Shown here piece after piece: positions 10,209-18,473 of a stretch of DNA of 47,190 nt. Made by a program: the position numbers and the translations under genes. The stretch spans positions 1 to 47,190 of the forward strand of contig CAKRMK010000024.1 of NCBI GenBank assembly GCA_934364795.1, written 5' to 3'. The first letter of the stretch is position 1. The number at the start of each line of letters is the position of its first letter. The notes beneath the pieces are model-generated. The model was not told where the DNA came from. It saw only the letters and a program-made list of their open reading frames with translations, and did not search any database. Source of the DNA: an uncultured Blautia sp. (GTDB lineage: Bacteria; Bacillota; Clostridia; Lachnospirales; Lachnospiraceae).

Positions 10209-10292
10209 GAAAATTTTACTGTTGCATACAGTAGGCAGTAGGTTTGCGGGATTGCATAAGCGGTATAAAGCGTAGTGACCCGCAAACGTTAG

Positions 10293-10324
10293 TTGGGGGC
10301 AAAATTTGTTTGCCCCCAATTTTT
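10293..10324 (+). terminator. Rho-independent terminator between infB and rbfA
   Basis: An 11-bp perfect stem TTGGGGGCAAA / TTTGCCCCCAA with a 5-nt loop followed by TTTTT. Just upstream a second inverted repeat, GTTTGCGGG (10242-10250) and CCCGCAAAC (10279-10287), could form another stem. It lies inside what is otherwise one operon, so it probably lowers rather than stops expression of rbfA and downstream genes, unless a separate promoter exists that I did not find. Confidence 0.8.
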
Positions 10325-10354
10325 CCGTGGCAGAGTTTTAGTAGGAGACCAAAA

Positions 10355-10771
10355 ATGAGAAAAAACAGTATTAAAAATACACGGATCAATGCAGAGGTTC
10401 AGAAAGAGCTTAGCAATATTATCCGTAACGAAATCAAAGATCCACGCATCCATCCAATGACATCTGTCATGGCAGTGGAGGTTGCACCGGATCTGAAAAC
10501 CTGCAAGGCATTTATCAGTGTGCTTGGCAGTGACGAATCCAAGCAGTCTACCATCCGTGGCCTGAAAAGTGCGGAAGGCTATATCCGCCGTCAGCTGGCA
10601 AAGAATCTGAATCTTCGAAACACACCGGAGATTCGTTTCCTTCTGGATGAGTCAATTGAATATGGTGTAAATATGTCCAAATTAATCGACGATGTGATCC
10701 AGCATGATCATGAAAAAAGTACAGAAGAAGCAGAAGGAACTGTTGATACACAAGAGGAACAGGAAGATTAA
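10355..10771 (+). CDS. rbfA: Ribosome-binding factor A
   Basis: Binds the 30S subunit near the 16S rRNA 5' helix during late assembly. It has 138 residues with the single KH-like domain: N-terminal NTRINAEVQKELSNIIRNEIKDPRI, central VAPDLKTCKAFISVLG, and C-terminal LRNTPEIRFLLDESIEYGVNMSKLIDD. An acidic tail of about 25 residues follows. I start at ATG 10355 with GTAGGAG upstream; an open frame from 10244 reads through the terminator hairpin and is not credible. The next gene begins 12 nt after the stop. Confidence 0.94.
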   Translation: MRKNSIKNTRINAEVQKELSNIIRNEIKDPRIHPMTSVMAVEVAPDLKTCKAFISVLGSDESKQSTIRGLKSAEGYIRRQLAKNLNLRNTPEIRFLLDESIEYGVNMSKLIDDVIQHDHEKSTEEAEGTVDTQEEQED

Positions 10772-10783
10772 TGAGGTGAGGGA

Positions 10784-11746
10784 ATGGAAAGAATCGAAGA
10801 AATTCTGGATGGCGTAAAGACCATGGGAATCGGCGGACATGTGCGTCCGGACGGAGACTGTGTGGGTTCCTGTATGGCACTTTATCTTTATATCAAGAAA
10901 TGGTATCCGGATATCAAGGTGGATATTTATCTGGAAAAACCAAAGCCTGTGTTCGGCCATATAGCATGTATGGATGAAGTGAAGTTTGAAGCAGGAGAGC
11001 CGAAGGAATATGATCTTTTTGTAACATGTGACGTAAGTGCACTGGAGCGTCTGGCTGTAGCAGGAGAATATTTTGACACTGCCAAAAAGACTGTGTGCAT
11101 TGACCATCATATCAGCAATCCGGGCTTTGCAAAAATTAATCATGTGCAAGGAGAAATAAGCTCTGCAAGCGAAGTGCTTTACAATCTCCTTGAAAAGGAC
11201 AAAATTGATCTTGACATTGCCACTGCTATTTATACAGGAATGATTCATGATACCGGAGTTTTCCAGTATTCTTCCACATCACCGGACACCATGCGTATTG
11301 CCGGAGAGCTTATGGCAATTGGCGTGGATTTTTCCAATATTATTGATGAGTCCTTTTACCAGAAAACCTATATCCAGAATCAGGTTATGGGACGGGTTCT
11401 GGCAGAAAGCATTATACTTCTTGACGGCAAATGCATTGTGGGCTATATGAAAATGCGTGATATGGACTTCTACGGAGTTGTGCCGTCTGACCTGGATGGA
11501 ATTGTAAGCCAGCTGCGCCTTACAAAAGGAGTAGAAGTGGCTATGTTTATTTATGAACATGAGAGCCAGGTATTTAAGGTATCTCTGCGTTCCAATGGCA
11601 AGGTAGATGTAAGCAAAATCGCTTCCTATTTCGGTGGTGGCGGACATGTAAAGGCAGCAGGCTGCGATCTTGCCGGCTCCATGTACGATGTGATTAATAA
11701 TATTTCAGAACAGATCGAAAAACAGCTTTTAGGACAGGAACAGTAA
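10784..11746 (+). CDS. nrnA: DHH/DHHA1 phosphoesterase, NrnA-type nanoRNase
   Basis: A 320-residue DHH-family phosphoesterase, probably degrading short oligoribonucleotides and/or pAp as B. subtilis NrnA does. Mn-binding motifs visible are GHVRPDGDCVGS (about 18-29), VTCDVS, the DHH signature IDHHISNP, and IHDTGVFQYSST. The C-terminal DHHA1 substrate domain ends with GGGGHVKAAG. The position between rbfA and truB is a conserved Firmicutes arrangement. Its stop codon overlaps the truB start by one base, indicating coupled translation. Whether it prefers nanoRNA, pAp or cyclic dinucleotide products cannot be told from sequence. Confidence 0.9.
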   Translation: MERIEEILDGVKTMGIGGHVRPDGDCVGSCMALYLYIKKWYPDIKVDIYLEKPKPVFGHIACMDEVKFEAGEPKEYDLFVTCDVSALERLAVAGEYFDTAKKTVCIDHHISNPGFAKINHVQGEISSASEVLYNLLEKDKIDLDIATAIYTGMIHDTGVFQYSSTSPDTMRIAGELMAIGVDFSNIIDESFYQKTYIQNQVMGRVLAESIILLDGKCIVGYMKMRDMDFYGVVPSDLDGIVSQLRLTKGVEVAMFIYEHESQVFKVSLRSNGKVDVSKIASYFGGGGHVKAAGCDLAGSMYDVINNISEQIEKQLLGQEQ

Positions 11747-12636
11747 TGGCAGAATTTCAGGGAATCATTGTAATTCATAAAGAAAAAGGCTTTACTTCCC
11801 ACGATGTGGTTGCTAAGCTTCGCGGAATCCTTCACATGAAAAAAATCGGGCATACAGGTACTCTTGACCCGGATGCCACCGGAGTGCTTCCGGTAGCACT
11901 GGGAAAAGGAACCAAGCTGGTGGATCTGCTTACAGACAAAGAGAAAACCTACGAGGCAGTGCTTCATCTTGGAATTACCACAGATACCCAGGATATGTCA
12001 GGTACTGTTCTGGAAGAAAAGCAGGTGTCTGTGACAGAAGAAGAGGTAAAAGAAGTACTGAAAGGTTTTCAGGGGGAACAGATGCAGGTCCCACCTATGT
12101 ACTCTGCCCTGAAGGTGAACGGGAAGAAGCTTTATGAGCTGGCAAGAGAGGGAAAAACGGTAGAGAGAAAGGCACGTCCGGTATGTTTCTATGAGATCAC
12201 ACCTCTGGAAATTGCACTTCCACTTATAAAAATAAGAGTTACCTGCAGCAAGGGAACCTATATCCGCACTTTATGTCACGATGTGGGGCAGAGACTTGGA
12301 TGTGGCGGCTGTATGGAAGAACTGCTGCGTACAAAGGTGGGACGCTTTTCTCTGGAAGAAAGCTATACGCTGGAAGAAGTAGAGAGGGCTGTGCAGGATG
12401 GTACAATTTCAGAAATGATACATCCTGTAGAAGCAGTTCTGGCAGATTATCCTGCCATTTATGCGGATTCTTACGGCGACAGGCTTTTACAAAACGGAAA
12501 TCCGCTGTCTGATAATCTGGTCAGTCCCCAGCACAAAGAAGGCTGGGTGCGTATGTATGCCAGTGACGGAACATTTACAGGTATTTTTCAATGGGACAAG
12601 GGGAAAAAGAAATATTATCCGGTAAAGATGTTTTGA
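11746..12636 (+). CDS. truB: tRNA pseudouridine(55) synthase
   Basis: Makes pseudouridine 55 in the T-loop of tRNAs. It has 296 residues. The catalytic aspartate is Asp41 in GHTGTLDPDATGVLPVALG. Other family motifs are KEKGFTSHDVVAKLR near the start, QVPPMYSALKVNGKKLYELAR, and VTCSKGTYIRTLCHDVGQRLG. The C-terminal region (about 240-296) is the PUA-like extension. ATG 11746 overlaps the nrnA stop; 12 nt separate it from ribF. Confidence 0.95.
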   Translation: MAEFQGIIVIHKEKGFTSHDVVAKLRGILHMKKIGHTGTLDPDATGVLPVALGKGTKLVDLLTDKEKTYEAVLHLGITTDTQDMSGTVLEEKQVSVTEEEVKEVLKGFQGEQMQVPPMYSALKVNGKKLYELAREGKTVERKARPVCFYEITPLEIALPLIKIRVTCSKGTYIRTLCHDVGQRLGCGGCMEELLRTKVGRFSLEESYTLEEVERAVQDGTISEMIHPVEAVLADYPAIYADSYGDRLLQNGNPLSDNLVSPQHKEGWVRMYASDGTFTGIFQWDKGKKKYYPVKMF

Positions 12637-12648
12637 CAGGAGAGTTAT

Positions 12649-13545
12649 ATGGAATACCTGAAGATAGATGGCGAGTTTCCAAAGCTTGCCAACTGTGCAG
12701 TAACAATGGGAAAATTTGACGGGATCCACCGTGGACACAGAAAACTGGTAGAGAAGATCAAAGAGCGGAAAGCATTTGGAGAACAGGCTGTTCTTTTTGC
12801 CATTGATGCTTCCAGCAATATGATCCTTACCAGTGAAGAGCGGGCTTCCCTTCTTGAAAAAATGGGCATTGATGTGCTGGTGGAGTGTCCTCTTAATGAC
12901 AGGATCCGGCACATGAAAGCAGAGAATTTTATAAAAGAAATTCTGATGGGAGATCTGGGGGCATCCTACGTGGTTGTAGGCGAGGACAACCGGTTTGGCT
13001 TTGAACGGAAGGGAAATCCGGAGCTTCTGAAGGAATTTGGCAGTAAATATGGTTTTCAGGTAGAAATCCTTTCCAAGGAAATGGATGGACACCGTAAAAT
13101 CAGCAGTACTTTTATCAGGGAAGAACTGAAAAAAGGAAATATGGAAAAGATTACCTCACTTATGGGGGCTGATTATTTTGTGGAGGGAGCTGTGGTTCAT
13201 GGAAGAGGTATGGGACATAAGGTGCTTCTTCCAACTACCAATATTGTACCTCCAAAAAGCAAAATCCTGCCGCCAAACGGGGTTTATGTAACAAGCTCCA
13301 GTTTTGGAGATAAGGTTTATCATGGAATTACCAATATCGGGTACAAGCCTACAGTTGGAGAAAGCTTTATTGGAGTGGAAACATACCTTTTTGACTGTAA
13401 AGAGGATTTATACGGGCAGGATTGCCGTGTTGATTTTAAGAAATTTTTAAGACCGGAGAAAAAATTTCCATCTCTGGAAGCACTGAAGGCAAGGCTGTTG
13501 GCTGATGCAGAAGATGGCAGGGCTTATTTTGAAACAATAAAATAA
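12649..13545 (+). CDS. ribF: Bifunctional riboflavin kinase / FMN adenylyltransferase
   Basis: Converts riboflavin to FMN and FMN to FAD. Of 298 residues, the N-terminal half is the nucleotidyltransferase with MGKFDGIHRGHRKL (the H-x-G-H type site), VVGEDNRFGFERKGN and the KISSTFIREELKKGN segment. The C-terminal half is the kinase with LPTTNIVPPKSKILPPNGVYV and GITNIGYKPTVG. The ribosome binding site CAGGAGAG precedes ATG 12649. It is the last gene of the operon. No FMN riboswitch is visible in front of it, as expected for an internal gene. A repeat element starts 11 nt after the stop and its first hairpin could help end the transcript. Confidence 0.95.
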   Translation: MEYLKIDGEFPKLANCAVTMGKFDGIHRGHRKLVEKIKERKAFGEQAVLFAIDASSNMILTSEERASLLEKMGIDVLVECPLNDRIRHMKAENFIKEILMGDLGASYVVVGEDNRFGFERKGNPELLKEFGSKYGFQVEILSKEMDGHRKISSTFIREELKKGNMEKITSLMGADYFVEGAVVHGRGMGHKVLLPTTNIVPPKSKILPPNGVYVTSSSFGDKVYHGITNIGYKPTVGESFIGVETYLFDCKEDLYGQDCRVDFKKFLRPEKKFPSLEALKARLLADAEDGRAYFETIK

Positions 13546-13556
13546 AAAGGAAATGA

Positions 13557-13747
13557 GTGTCAAAAGGTCTTTTGACACTCATTTGATACCCCGGATTGCT
13601 CCGCAGCTACGCTGCTCCCACAATCCTCCAAATATTCGAAATCCGCTGATTTACTGCGTAAATCGCTACTTTCTCATATTTGGTCGTGTCCCAAGTTCAA
13701 ACGCCTTATCGTGCAAGCACGAACGGCTTTTTGACCTTTTGACACTG
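13557..13747. repeat. Intergenic element with 13-bp terminal inverted repeats
   Basis: GTGTCAAAAGGTC at 13557-13569 is repeated perfectly inverted at 13733-13745. Internally there are further small palindromes, for example GCAGC/GCTGC near 13602-13614 and GATTTA/TAAATC near 13648-13664. The left end also folds on itself as GTGTCAAAAG/CTTTTGACAC. The right 52 nt match 281-332 (inverted) at 45 of 52 positions. No coding capacity is credible. It looks like a MITE-like or REP-like dispersed repeat. It occupies the ribF to Na/Pi transporter gap. Confidence 0.7.
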
Positions 13748-13790
13748 GTATCATTAAAATAGTTCTGTATAAAATACAAGGAGACAATTC

Positions 13791-15428
13791 ATGACGCAGA
13801 TTATTCTTGGGTTAATGGGCGGTCTGGGGCTTTTTCTTTATGGCATGCGACTGATGAGTGACAGTCTGGAAAAAGCAGCAGGGGCTAAAATGAGAAGCAT
13901 CCTGGAATTTTTTACAAAAACACCTGTTCGGGGAATCCTGGTGGGAACATTGTTTACCGCAGTTATTCAGTCTTCCAGTGCGGCAACGGTAATGGTAGTC
14001 AGCTTTGTAAATTCAGGGCTTATGAATCTGTACCAGGCTGCAGGTGTGATCATGGGGGCCAATATCGGTACCACCATCACCTCCCAGCTGATTGCATTTA
14101 ACCTTTCAGAACTGGCACCTGTGATCATCATGGCAGGAATTATCATGGTGATGTTTTCAAAGAAAACAAAAGTGCAGCGTGCAGGGGAAGTTCTGCTGGG
14201 ATTTGGTATTTTGTTTATGGGACTGACAACGATGTCCACATCTATGTCAGTTCTGAAGGAGTCCACGCAGGTGGTAAATGTAATGGGCTCTTTGGACAGC
14301 CATTTTGTGGCACTTATCGTAGGTATGGTAGTAACAGCCATTCTGCAGAGCTCATCTGCCACTGTGGGAATCATTCTGCTTCTTGCCAATCAGGGACTTT
14401 TGGATATGCGGATCTGCTTCTTTATTATCCTGGGATGCAATATAGGAGCGTGTGTGTCTGCACTTCTGGCAGGACTTGGCGGAAAAAGGGATGCAAAGAG
14501 GGCCGCACTGATCCATTTGCTTTTTAACATCATTGGAACCGCAATCATGTATGTGATTATTTCCATAGGACTGGAACCTGTTACCCATTTTATTGAAAAT
14601 ATTTCCGGCCATAATCCGGGAAGGGAAGTTGCAAATACACATACTCTTATCAAAATTGTGGAAGTACTGATGCTTGCACCGTTTAACAGACAGATTGTCA
14701 GACTTACCGGTTTCTTTGTAAGGGATGAGGAAGAGAAAAAACAGGATGGATTTTCTTTGCAGTACATTGGAGAAAAGTCGGTTTATTCTCCTACAACGGC
14801 AGTGTTTGATGCCATTCAGGAAATGGGACGTATGGGACAGATGGCAGTTACCAATCTGGAAAATGCCATGAATGCCCTGATTACCCTGGATGAAGCGGAT
14901 ATCGGACAGGTTTATGTAGTGGAGAAGCAGATCGATTTTCTCAATCATGAGATTACCAATTATCTGGTAAAAATAAACGAAACCACACTTCCTGCGGATG
15001 ATGCAAAAAGTATAGGCGGTCTGTTTCACATTGTAAATGACATTGAGCGTATCGGAGACCATGCGGAAAATATTGCAGATGCGGCACGGTCCAGACTGGC
15101 TCATGGGATTCAGTTCAGCCAGTCTGCCCAGGAAGAGCTTACCAACATGCTGGAGTTAACCGTAAAAGTCACCAACTATGCTCTTGATATGTTTTTGCAC
15201 AATAATCTGACCCATATGCAGGATATCCTGAATCTGGAAGAGCAGGTAGACCAAAAGGAGCGGGATCTTCAGGAATCCCATATCCAGCGTCTTACAAGAG
15301 GAGAATGTACGGCAAGTGCGGGAATGATATTTTCTGATATCATATCCGGGCTGGAGCGTGTTTCAGATCATGCTACCAACATTGCCTTTTCTCTTTTAGA
15401 TGAAGATCCCAAAAAAATGTACAGATAA
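13791..15428 (+). CDS. Na+/phosphate cotransporter with C-terminal PhoU-like domain
   Basis: A 545-residue membrane protein of the Na/Pi-II (NptA/PhoU-fused) family, probably importing phosphate with sodium. About nine hydrophobic segments lie within residues 1-310. The two inverted QSSS repeats typical of the family are visible: IQSSSAATVMVVSFVNSG (about 60-77) and LQSSSATVGIILLLANQG (about 185-202), each with a following glycine-rich GANIGTT or GCNIGA segment. Residues about 345-540 form a helical PhoU-like domain with the metal-site style motifs NDIERIGDHAENIAD and GLERVSDHATNIA. ATG 13791 follows CAAGGAGA. No terminator is visible before the rpsO promoter. A 15-nt tandem duplication (about 15416-15445) spans the stop codon. 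Confidence 0.9.
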   Translation: MTQIILGLMGGLGLFLYGMRLMSDSLEKAAGAKMRSILEFFTKTPVRGILVGTLFTAVIQSSSAATVMVVSFVNSGLMNLYQAAGVIMGANIGTTITSQLIAFNLSELAPVIIMAGIIMVMFSKKTKVQRAGEVLLGFGILFMGLTTMSTSMSVLKESTQVVNVMGSLDSHFVALIVGMVVTAILQSSSATVGIILLLANQGLLDMRICFFIILGCNIGACVSALLAGLGGKRDAKRAALIHLLFNIIGTAIMYVIISIGLEPVTHFIENISGHNPGREVANTHTLIKIVEVLMLAPFNRQIVRLTGFFVRDEEEKKQDGFSLQYIGEKSVYSPTTAVFDAIQEMGRMGQMAVTNLENAMNALITLDEADIGQVYVVEKQIDFLNHEITNYLVKINETTLPADDAKSIGGLFHIVNDIERIGDHAENIADAARSRLAHGIQFSQSAQEELTNMLELTVKVTNYALDMFLHNNLTHMQDILNLEEQVDQKERDLQESHIQRLTRGECTASAGMIFSDIISGLERVSDHATNIAFSLLDEDPKKMYR

Positions 15429-15458
15429 AAAATGTACAGATAAAAATTGAAAAAACAG

Positions 15459-15487
15459 TTTACAGAAGTTTTTCCTTATGCTATACT
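15459..15487 (+). promoter_or_regulatory. Promoter of rpsO
   Basis: TTTACA (15459-15464), 17-nt spacer, TATACT (15482-15487). A start near 15494 would give a leader of about 195 nt before rpsO. Confidence 0.75.
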
Positions 15488-15493
15488 ACACAA

Positions 15494-15689
15494 GGTGCGA
15501 GCAGGGAAATCCTGTTTTGTGCTTTAAACAGCCCATATTCAGGGGTTGGAATCTCCGACCGTCTCTTAATATGCGGCGATCACGTCACCACAGAATTTTG
15601 CCGGTGTCTGCACAGCTTTGTGTCAGATGTTTTTGGCAGAAGATCTGCATGGATGACTCTATAATAAGAATTATAAGGAGGAAATCAAA
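15494..15689 (+). promoter_or_regulatory. Long structured 5' leader of rpsO (S15 autoregulation candidate)
   Basis: About 195 nt between the promoter and the rpsO start. Possible stems: CAGG/CCTG near 15503-15515; GGTTGG/CCGACC near 15543-15560; TCTG-CACA / TGTG-CAGA near 15606-15630; GCAGA/TCTGC near 15638-15651. S15 represses its own translation through leader RNA in several bacteria, with structures that differ between lineages. No terminator is visible, so control, if any, would be at translation. The exact fold is my inference. A 71-codon frame here looks non-coding. Confidence 0.5.
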
Positions 15690-15956
15690 ATGATTTCAAA
15701 AGAGAAGAAAGCAGCAATCATGAAAGAGTATGCAAGATGTGAGGGAGATACCGGTTCACCAGAGGTACAGGTAGCTGTTCTTACTGCAAGAATCCAGGAG
15801 CTTACCGAGCATTTACAGAATAACCACAAGGATCATCATTCCAGACGTGGTCTGCTGAAAATGGTAGGTCAGAGACGTGGACTGTTAGCTTACTTAAAGA
15901 AAACAGACATCGAAAGATACCGTACACTGATTGAGAAATTAGGCTTAAGAAAATAA
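15690..15956 (+). CDS. rpsO: 30S ribosomal protein S15
   Basis: Primary 16S rRNA-binding protein of the central domain. At 88 residues it has the normal length. It shows the family sequence [17 protein letters not shown], the [16 protein letters not shown] signature and the C-terminal [19 protein letters not shown]. Strong ribosome binding site AAGGAGGAAA before ATG 15690. Followed by a terminator, so it is largely a single-gene unit upstream of pnp, a pairing conserved widely in bacteria. Confidence 0.97.
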   Translation: MISKEKKAAIMKEYARCEGDTGSPEVQVAVLTARIQELTEHLQNNHKDHHSRRGLLKMVGQRRGLLAYLKKTDIERYRTLIEKLGLRK

Positions 15957-15969
15957 TTAGTATGCGGAA

Positions 15970-15999
15970 GGGGCGGATATCCATCCGCCCCATTTTAAA
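15970..15999 (+). terminator. rpsO terminator
   Basis: A 9-bp GC-rich stem GGGGCGGAT / ATCCGCCCC with an ATCC loop, then ATTTTAAAA. It starts 14 nt after the rpsO stop. Confidence 0.82.
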
Positions 16000-16110
16000 A
16001 TGTAAGAGTCATAGCAGAAGTATTATTGCTGTTTTGTAAACAGTTCCAAAAGAAGAGCTGTCAATTGTTTTTTGATGTGCCTGACGCTTTTGAGATTGTG
16101 GAAAGATAGC

Positions 16111-16185
16111 AGGAATTTCCGAGACTTCTGAAAAGCGCATTTGTATGTTTCACAAGTGGATTTTTCAGTCGTTTCGGACTTCTGT
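16111..16185 (+). promoter_or_regulatory. Long imperfect hairpin in the region before pnp
   Basis: Arms 16111-16144 and 16152-16185 with a 7-nt loop match at 21 of 34 positions, and several further pairs are G-U. The core TCCGAGAC..CTGAAAA / TTTTCAG..GTTTCGGA is strongest. In enterobacteria a pnp leader hairpin is cut by RNase III for autoregulation; here the similarity is only positional. The rest of 16000-16271 is AT-rich, and I cannot assign the pnp promoter confidently. Confidence 0.45.
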
Positions 16186-16271
16186 TCTGGCGAAATGTTG
16201 TTTATTCTGCTTTTGCAGGATACAACTGACTATATTTAATGTTTATATTATATTGTAAAAGGAGAAAGAAT

Positions 16272-18365
16272 ATGTACAAAAGTTATTCCATGGAATTAGC
16301 TGGAAGAACACTTACCGTAGATATCGGCCGTGTTGCGAAACAGGCAAATGGCGCAGCACTTATGCATTATGGCGATACCACTGTACTTGCTACAGCAACT
16401 GCATCCAAAGAGCCAAGAGAGGGAATCGACTTTTTTCCGTTAAGTGTTGAGTATGAAGAGAAAATGTATGCCGTAGGAAAAATTCCAGGCGGTTTTAATA
16501 AGAGAGAGGGAAAAGCAAGCGAGCATGCAATCCTTACTTCCCGTGTTATTGACAGACCTATGCGTCCTCTGTTCCCCAAGGATTACAGAAATGACGTTAC
16601 ACTTGTAGATATGGTTATGTCTGTTGACCCGCAGTGCAATCCGGAGATTCCGGCTATGCTTGGTTCCTCCCTTGCTACCTGTATTTCTGATATTCCTTTT
16701 GACGGTCCGTGTGCGACTACACAGATCGGTCTTATTGACGGTGAGTTCATTGTAAACCCTACACTGGCACAGAAGGATGTTTCTGACCTTCAGCTTACAG
16801 TAGCTTCCACAAGAGATAAAGTTATCATGATCGAGGCTGGTGCAAATGAAGTTCCGGAAGATCAGATGATCGAGGCTATTTACAAAGCACATGAAGTAAA
16901 CCAGGAAATTATCAAATTCTTTGACCAGATCATTGCAGAGTGCGGAAAAGAAAAACACAGCTATGAGTCCTGTGCAGTTCCACAGGAGCTGTTTGATGCC
17001 ATCAAAGAGATCGTTCCTCCGGAAGAAATGGAAGTTGCAGTATTCTCTGATGACAAGCAGACAAGAGAGAACAATATCGCCCAGATCACAGACAAACTGA
17101 AAGAGGCTTTTGCAGAGAAAGAAGAATGGCTGGCTGTTCTTGGTGAGGCTGTTTACCAGTATCAGAAGAAGACCGTGCGTAAAATGATCTTAAAAGACCA
17201 CAAGCGTCCAGATGGCCGTGCAATTACACAGATCCGTCCTCTGGCAGCAGAAGTTGATATTATTCCGAGAGTACATGGTTCTGCTATGTTTACCCGTGGA
17301 CAGACACAGATCTGTACCATCACAACTCTGGCGCCTCTTGCAGAAGCACAGAGAATTGACGGACTTGACGAGTTCGAGACAACTAAGAGATATATGCATC
17401 ATTATAACTTCCCGTCCTACTCTGTAGGTGAGACAAAACCATCCAGAGGACCGGGACGCCGTGAGATCGGACATGGAGCACTGGCAGAAAGAGCCCTTGT
17501 TCCGGTACTTCCAAGCGTAGAAGAATTTCCATATGCTATCCGTACTGTATCTGAGACATTTGAGTCCAACGGATCCACTTCACAGGCAAGTATCTGTGCA
17601 TCTACCATGTCACTTGAGGCAGCTGGTGTACCGATTAAGAAACCTGTAGCTGGTATTTCCTGTGGTCTTGTTACCGGTGATACAGATGATGATTATATCG
17701 TTCTTACTGATATCCAGGGACTTGAGGACTTCTTTGGAGATATGGACTTTAAGGTAGCTGGTACTCACGATGGTATTACTGCAATCCAGATGGATATTAA
17801 GATCCATGGTCTTACAAGACAGATCGTAGAAGAAGCAATCAGACGTACAAAAGAGGCAAGAGAGTATATCCTTAACGAAGTTATTGAGAAATGCATTCCT
17901 GCACCTCGTACAAATGTGGGCAAATATGCTCCGAAGATCATCCAGATCCAGATTGATCCTCAGAAGATCGGTGATGTTGTTGGCCAGAGAGGAAAAACAA
18001 TCAACACGATTATCGAGCGTACCGGAGTTAAGATTGATATTACAGACGAAGGTGCTGTATCTATCTGCGGCGTAGATGATAAGAACATGAAAGAAGCAAA
18101 ACGTATGATTGAGATCATTGCTTCTGATTTTGAGCAGGGACAGATCCTTACCGGACAGGTTGTAAGCATTAAAGAGTTTGGAGCTTTTGTTGAGTTTGCA
18201 CCTGGCAAAGAGGGAATGGTTCACATTTCCAAGATCTGCAAGGAGAGAATCAACCGTGTAGAGGATGTTCTTACACTTGGAGATAAAGTAACAGTTGTAT
18301 GCCTTGGAAAAGACAAGATGGGAAGAATGAGCTTCAGCATCAAGGATGTTCCGACAGAAGCGTAA
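16272..18365 (+). CDS. pnp: Polyribonucleotide nucleotidyltransferase (PNPase)
   Basis: Phosphorolytic 3'-5' exoribonuclease, part of RNA decay. Its 697 residues contain the first RNase PH domain (about 10-145), an all-helical linker, the second RNase PH domain (about 310-540) with FTRGQTQ, GPGRREIGHGALAERA and SNGSTSQASICAS, a KH domain (KIGDVVGQRGKTINTIIERTG) and a C-terminal S1 domain (GQVVSIKEFGAFVEFAPGKEGMVHIS). I start at ATG 16272 after AAAGGAGAAAG. An upstream in-frame start at 16239 would add 11 residues lacking family similarity. Length fits the family. Confidence 0.96.
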   Translation: MYKSYSMELAGRTLTVDIGRVAKQANGAALMHYGDTTVLATATASKEPREGIDFFPLSVEYEEKMYAVGKIPGGFNKREGKASEHAILTSRVIDRPMRPLFPKDYRNDVTLVDMVMSVDPQCNPEIPAMLGSSLATCISDIPFDGPCATTQIGLIDGEFIVNPTLAQKDVSDLQLTVASTRDKVIMIEAGANEVPEDQMIEAIYKAHEVNQEIIKFFDQIIAECGKEKHSYESCAVPQELFDAIKEIVPPEEMEVAVFSDDKQTRENNIAQITDKLKEAFAEKEEWLAVLGEAVYQYQKKTVRKMILKDHKRPDGRAITQIRPLAAEVDIIPRVHGSAMFTRGQTQICTITTLAPLAEAQRIDGLDEFETTKRYMHHYNFPSYSVGETKPSRGPGRREIGHGALAERALVPVLPSVEEFPYAIRTVSETFESNGSTSQASICASTMSLEAAGVPIKKPVAGISCGLVTGDTDDDYIVLTDIQGLEDFFGDMDFKVAGTHDGITAIQMDIKIHGLTRQIVEEAIRRTKEAREYILNEVIEKCIPAPRTNVGKYAPKIIQIQIDPQKIGDVVGQRGKTINTIIERTGVKIDITDEGAVSICGVDDKNMKEAKRMIEIIASDFEQGQILTGQVVSIKEFGAFVEFAPGKEGMVHISKICKERINRVEDVLTLGDKVTVVCLGKDKMGRMSFSIKDVPTEA

Positions 18366-18403
18366 CAGGCTGTAACCAGAATAAAGATAAATAATATAAT
18401 GTG

Positions 18404-18430
18404 GAATGCCGGGCAGTTTGTCCGGCATTC
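18404..18430 (+). terminator. Hairpin after pnp (weak terminator candidate)
   Basis: GAATGCCGG / CCGGCATTC, a perfect 9-bp stem with a 9-nt loop, 39 nt after the pnp stop. No T-run follows, so it may act in mRNA protection or be a weak terminator. A TATAAT at 18395-18400 could belong to a dut promoter, but I see no good -35. Confidence 0.5.
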
Positions 18431-18473
18431 GCTGTATCCGGGAAAATTTGAGTGAATAAAACAGGAGAAGAAT

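Noticed and set aside
12637..12648. FMN riboswitch before ribF
   Set aside because: Only 12 nt separate truB and ribF.
13553..13762. 69-codon open frame after ribF
   Set aside because: It coincides with the inverted-repeat element; the sequence is explained by palindromes.
15478..15693. 71-codon open frame before rpsO
   Set aside because: It starts in the -10 region of the rpsO promoter, overlaps the rpsO start and has no ribosome binding site.
18371..18400. dut promoter
   Set aside because: A TATAAT is present at 18395-18400 but no acceptable -35 at 16-18 nt.
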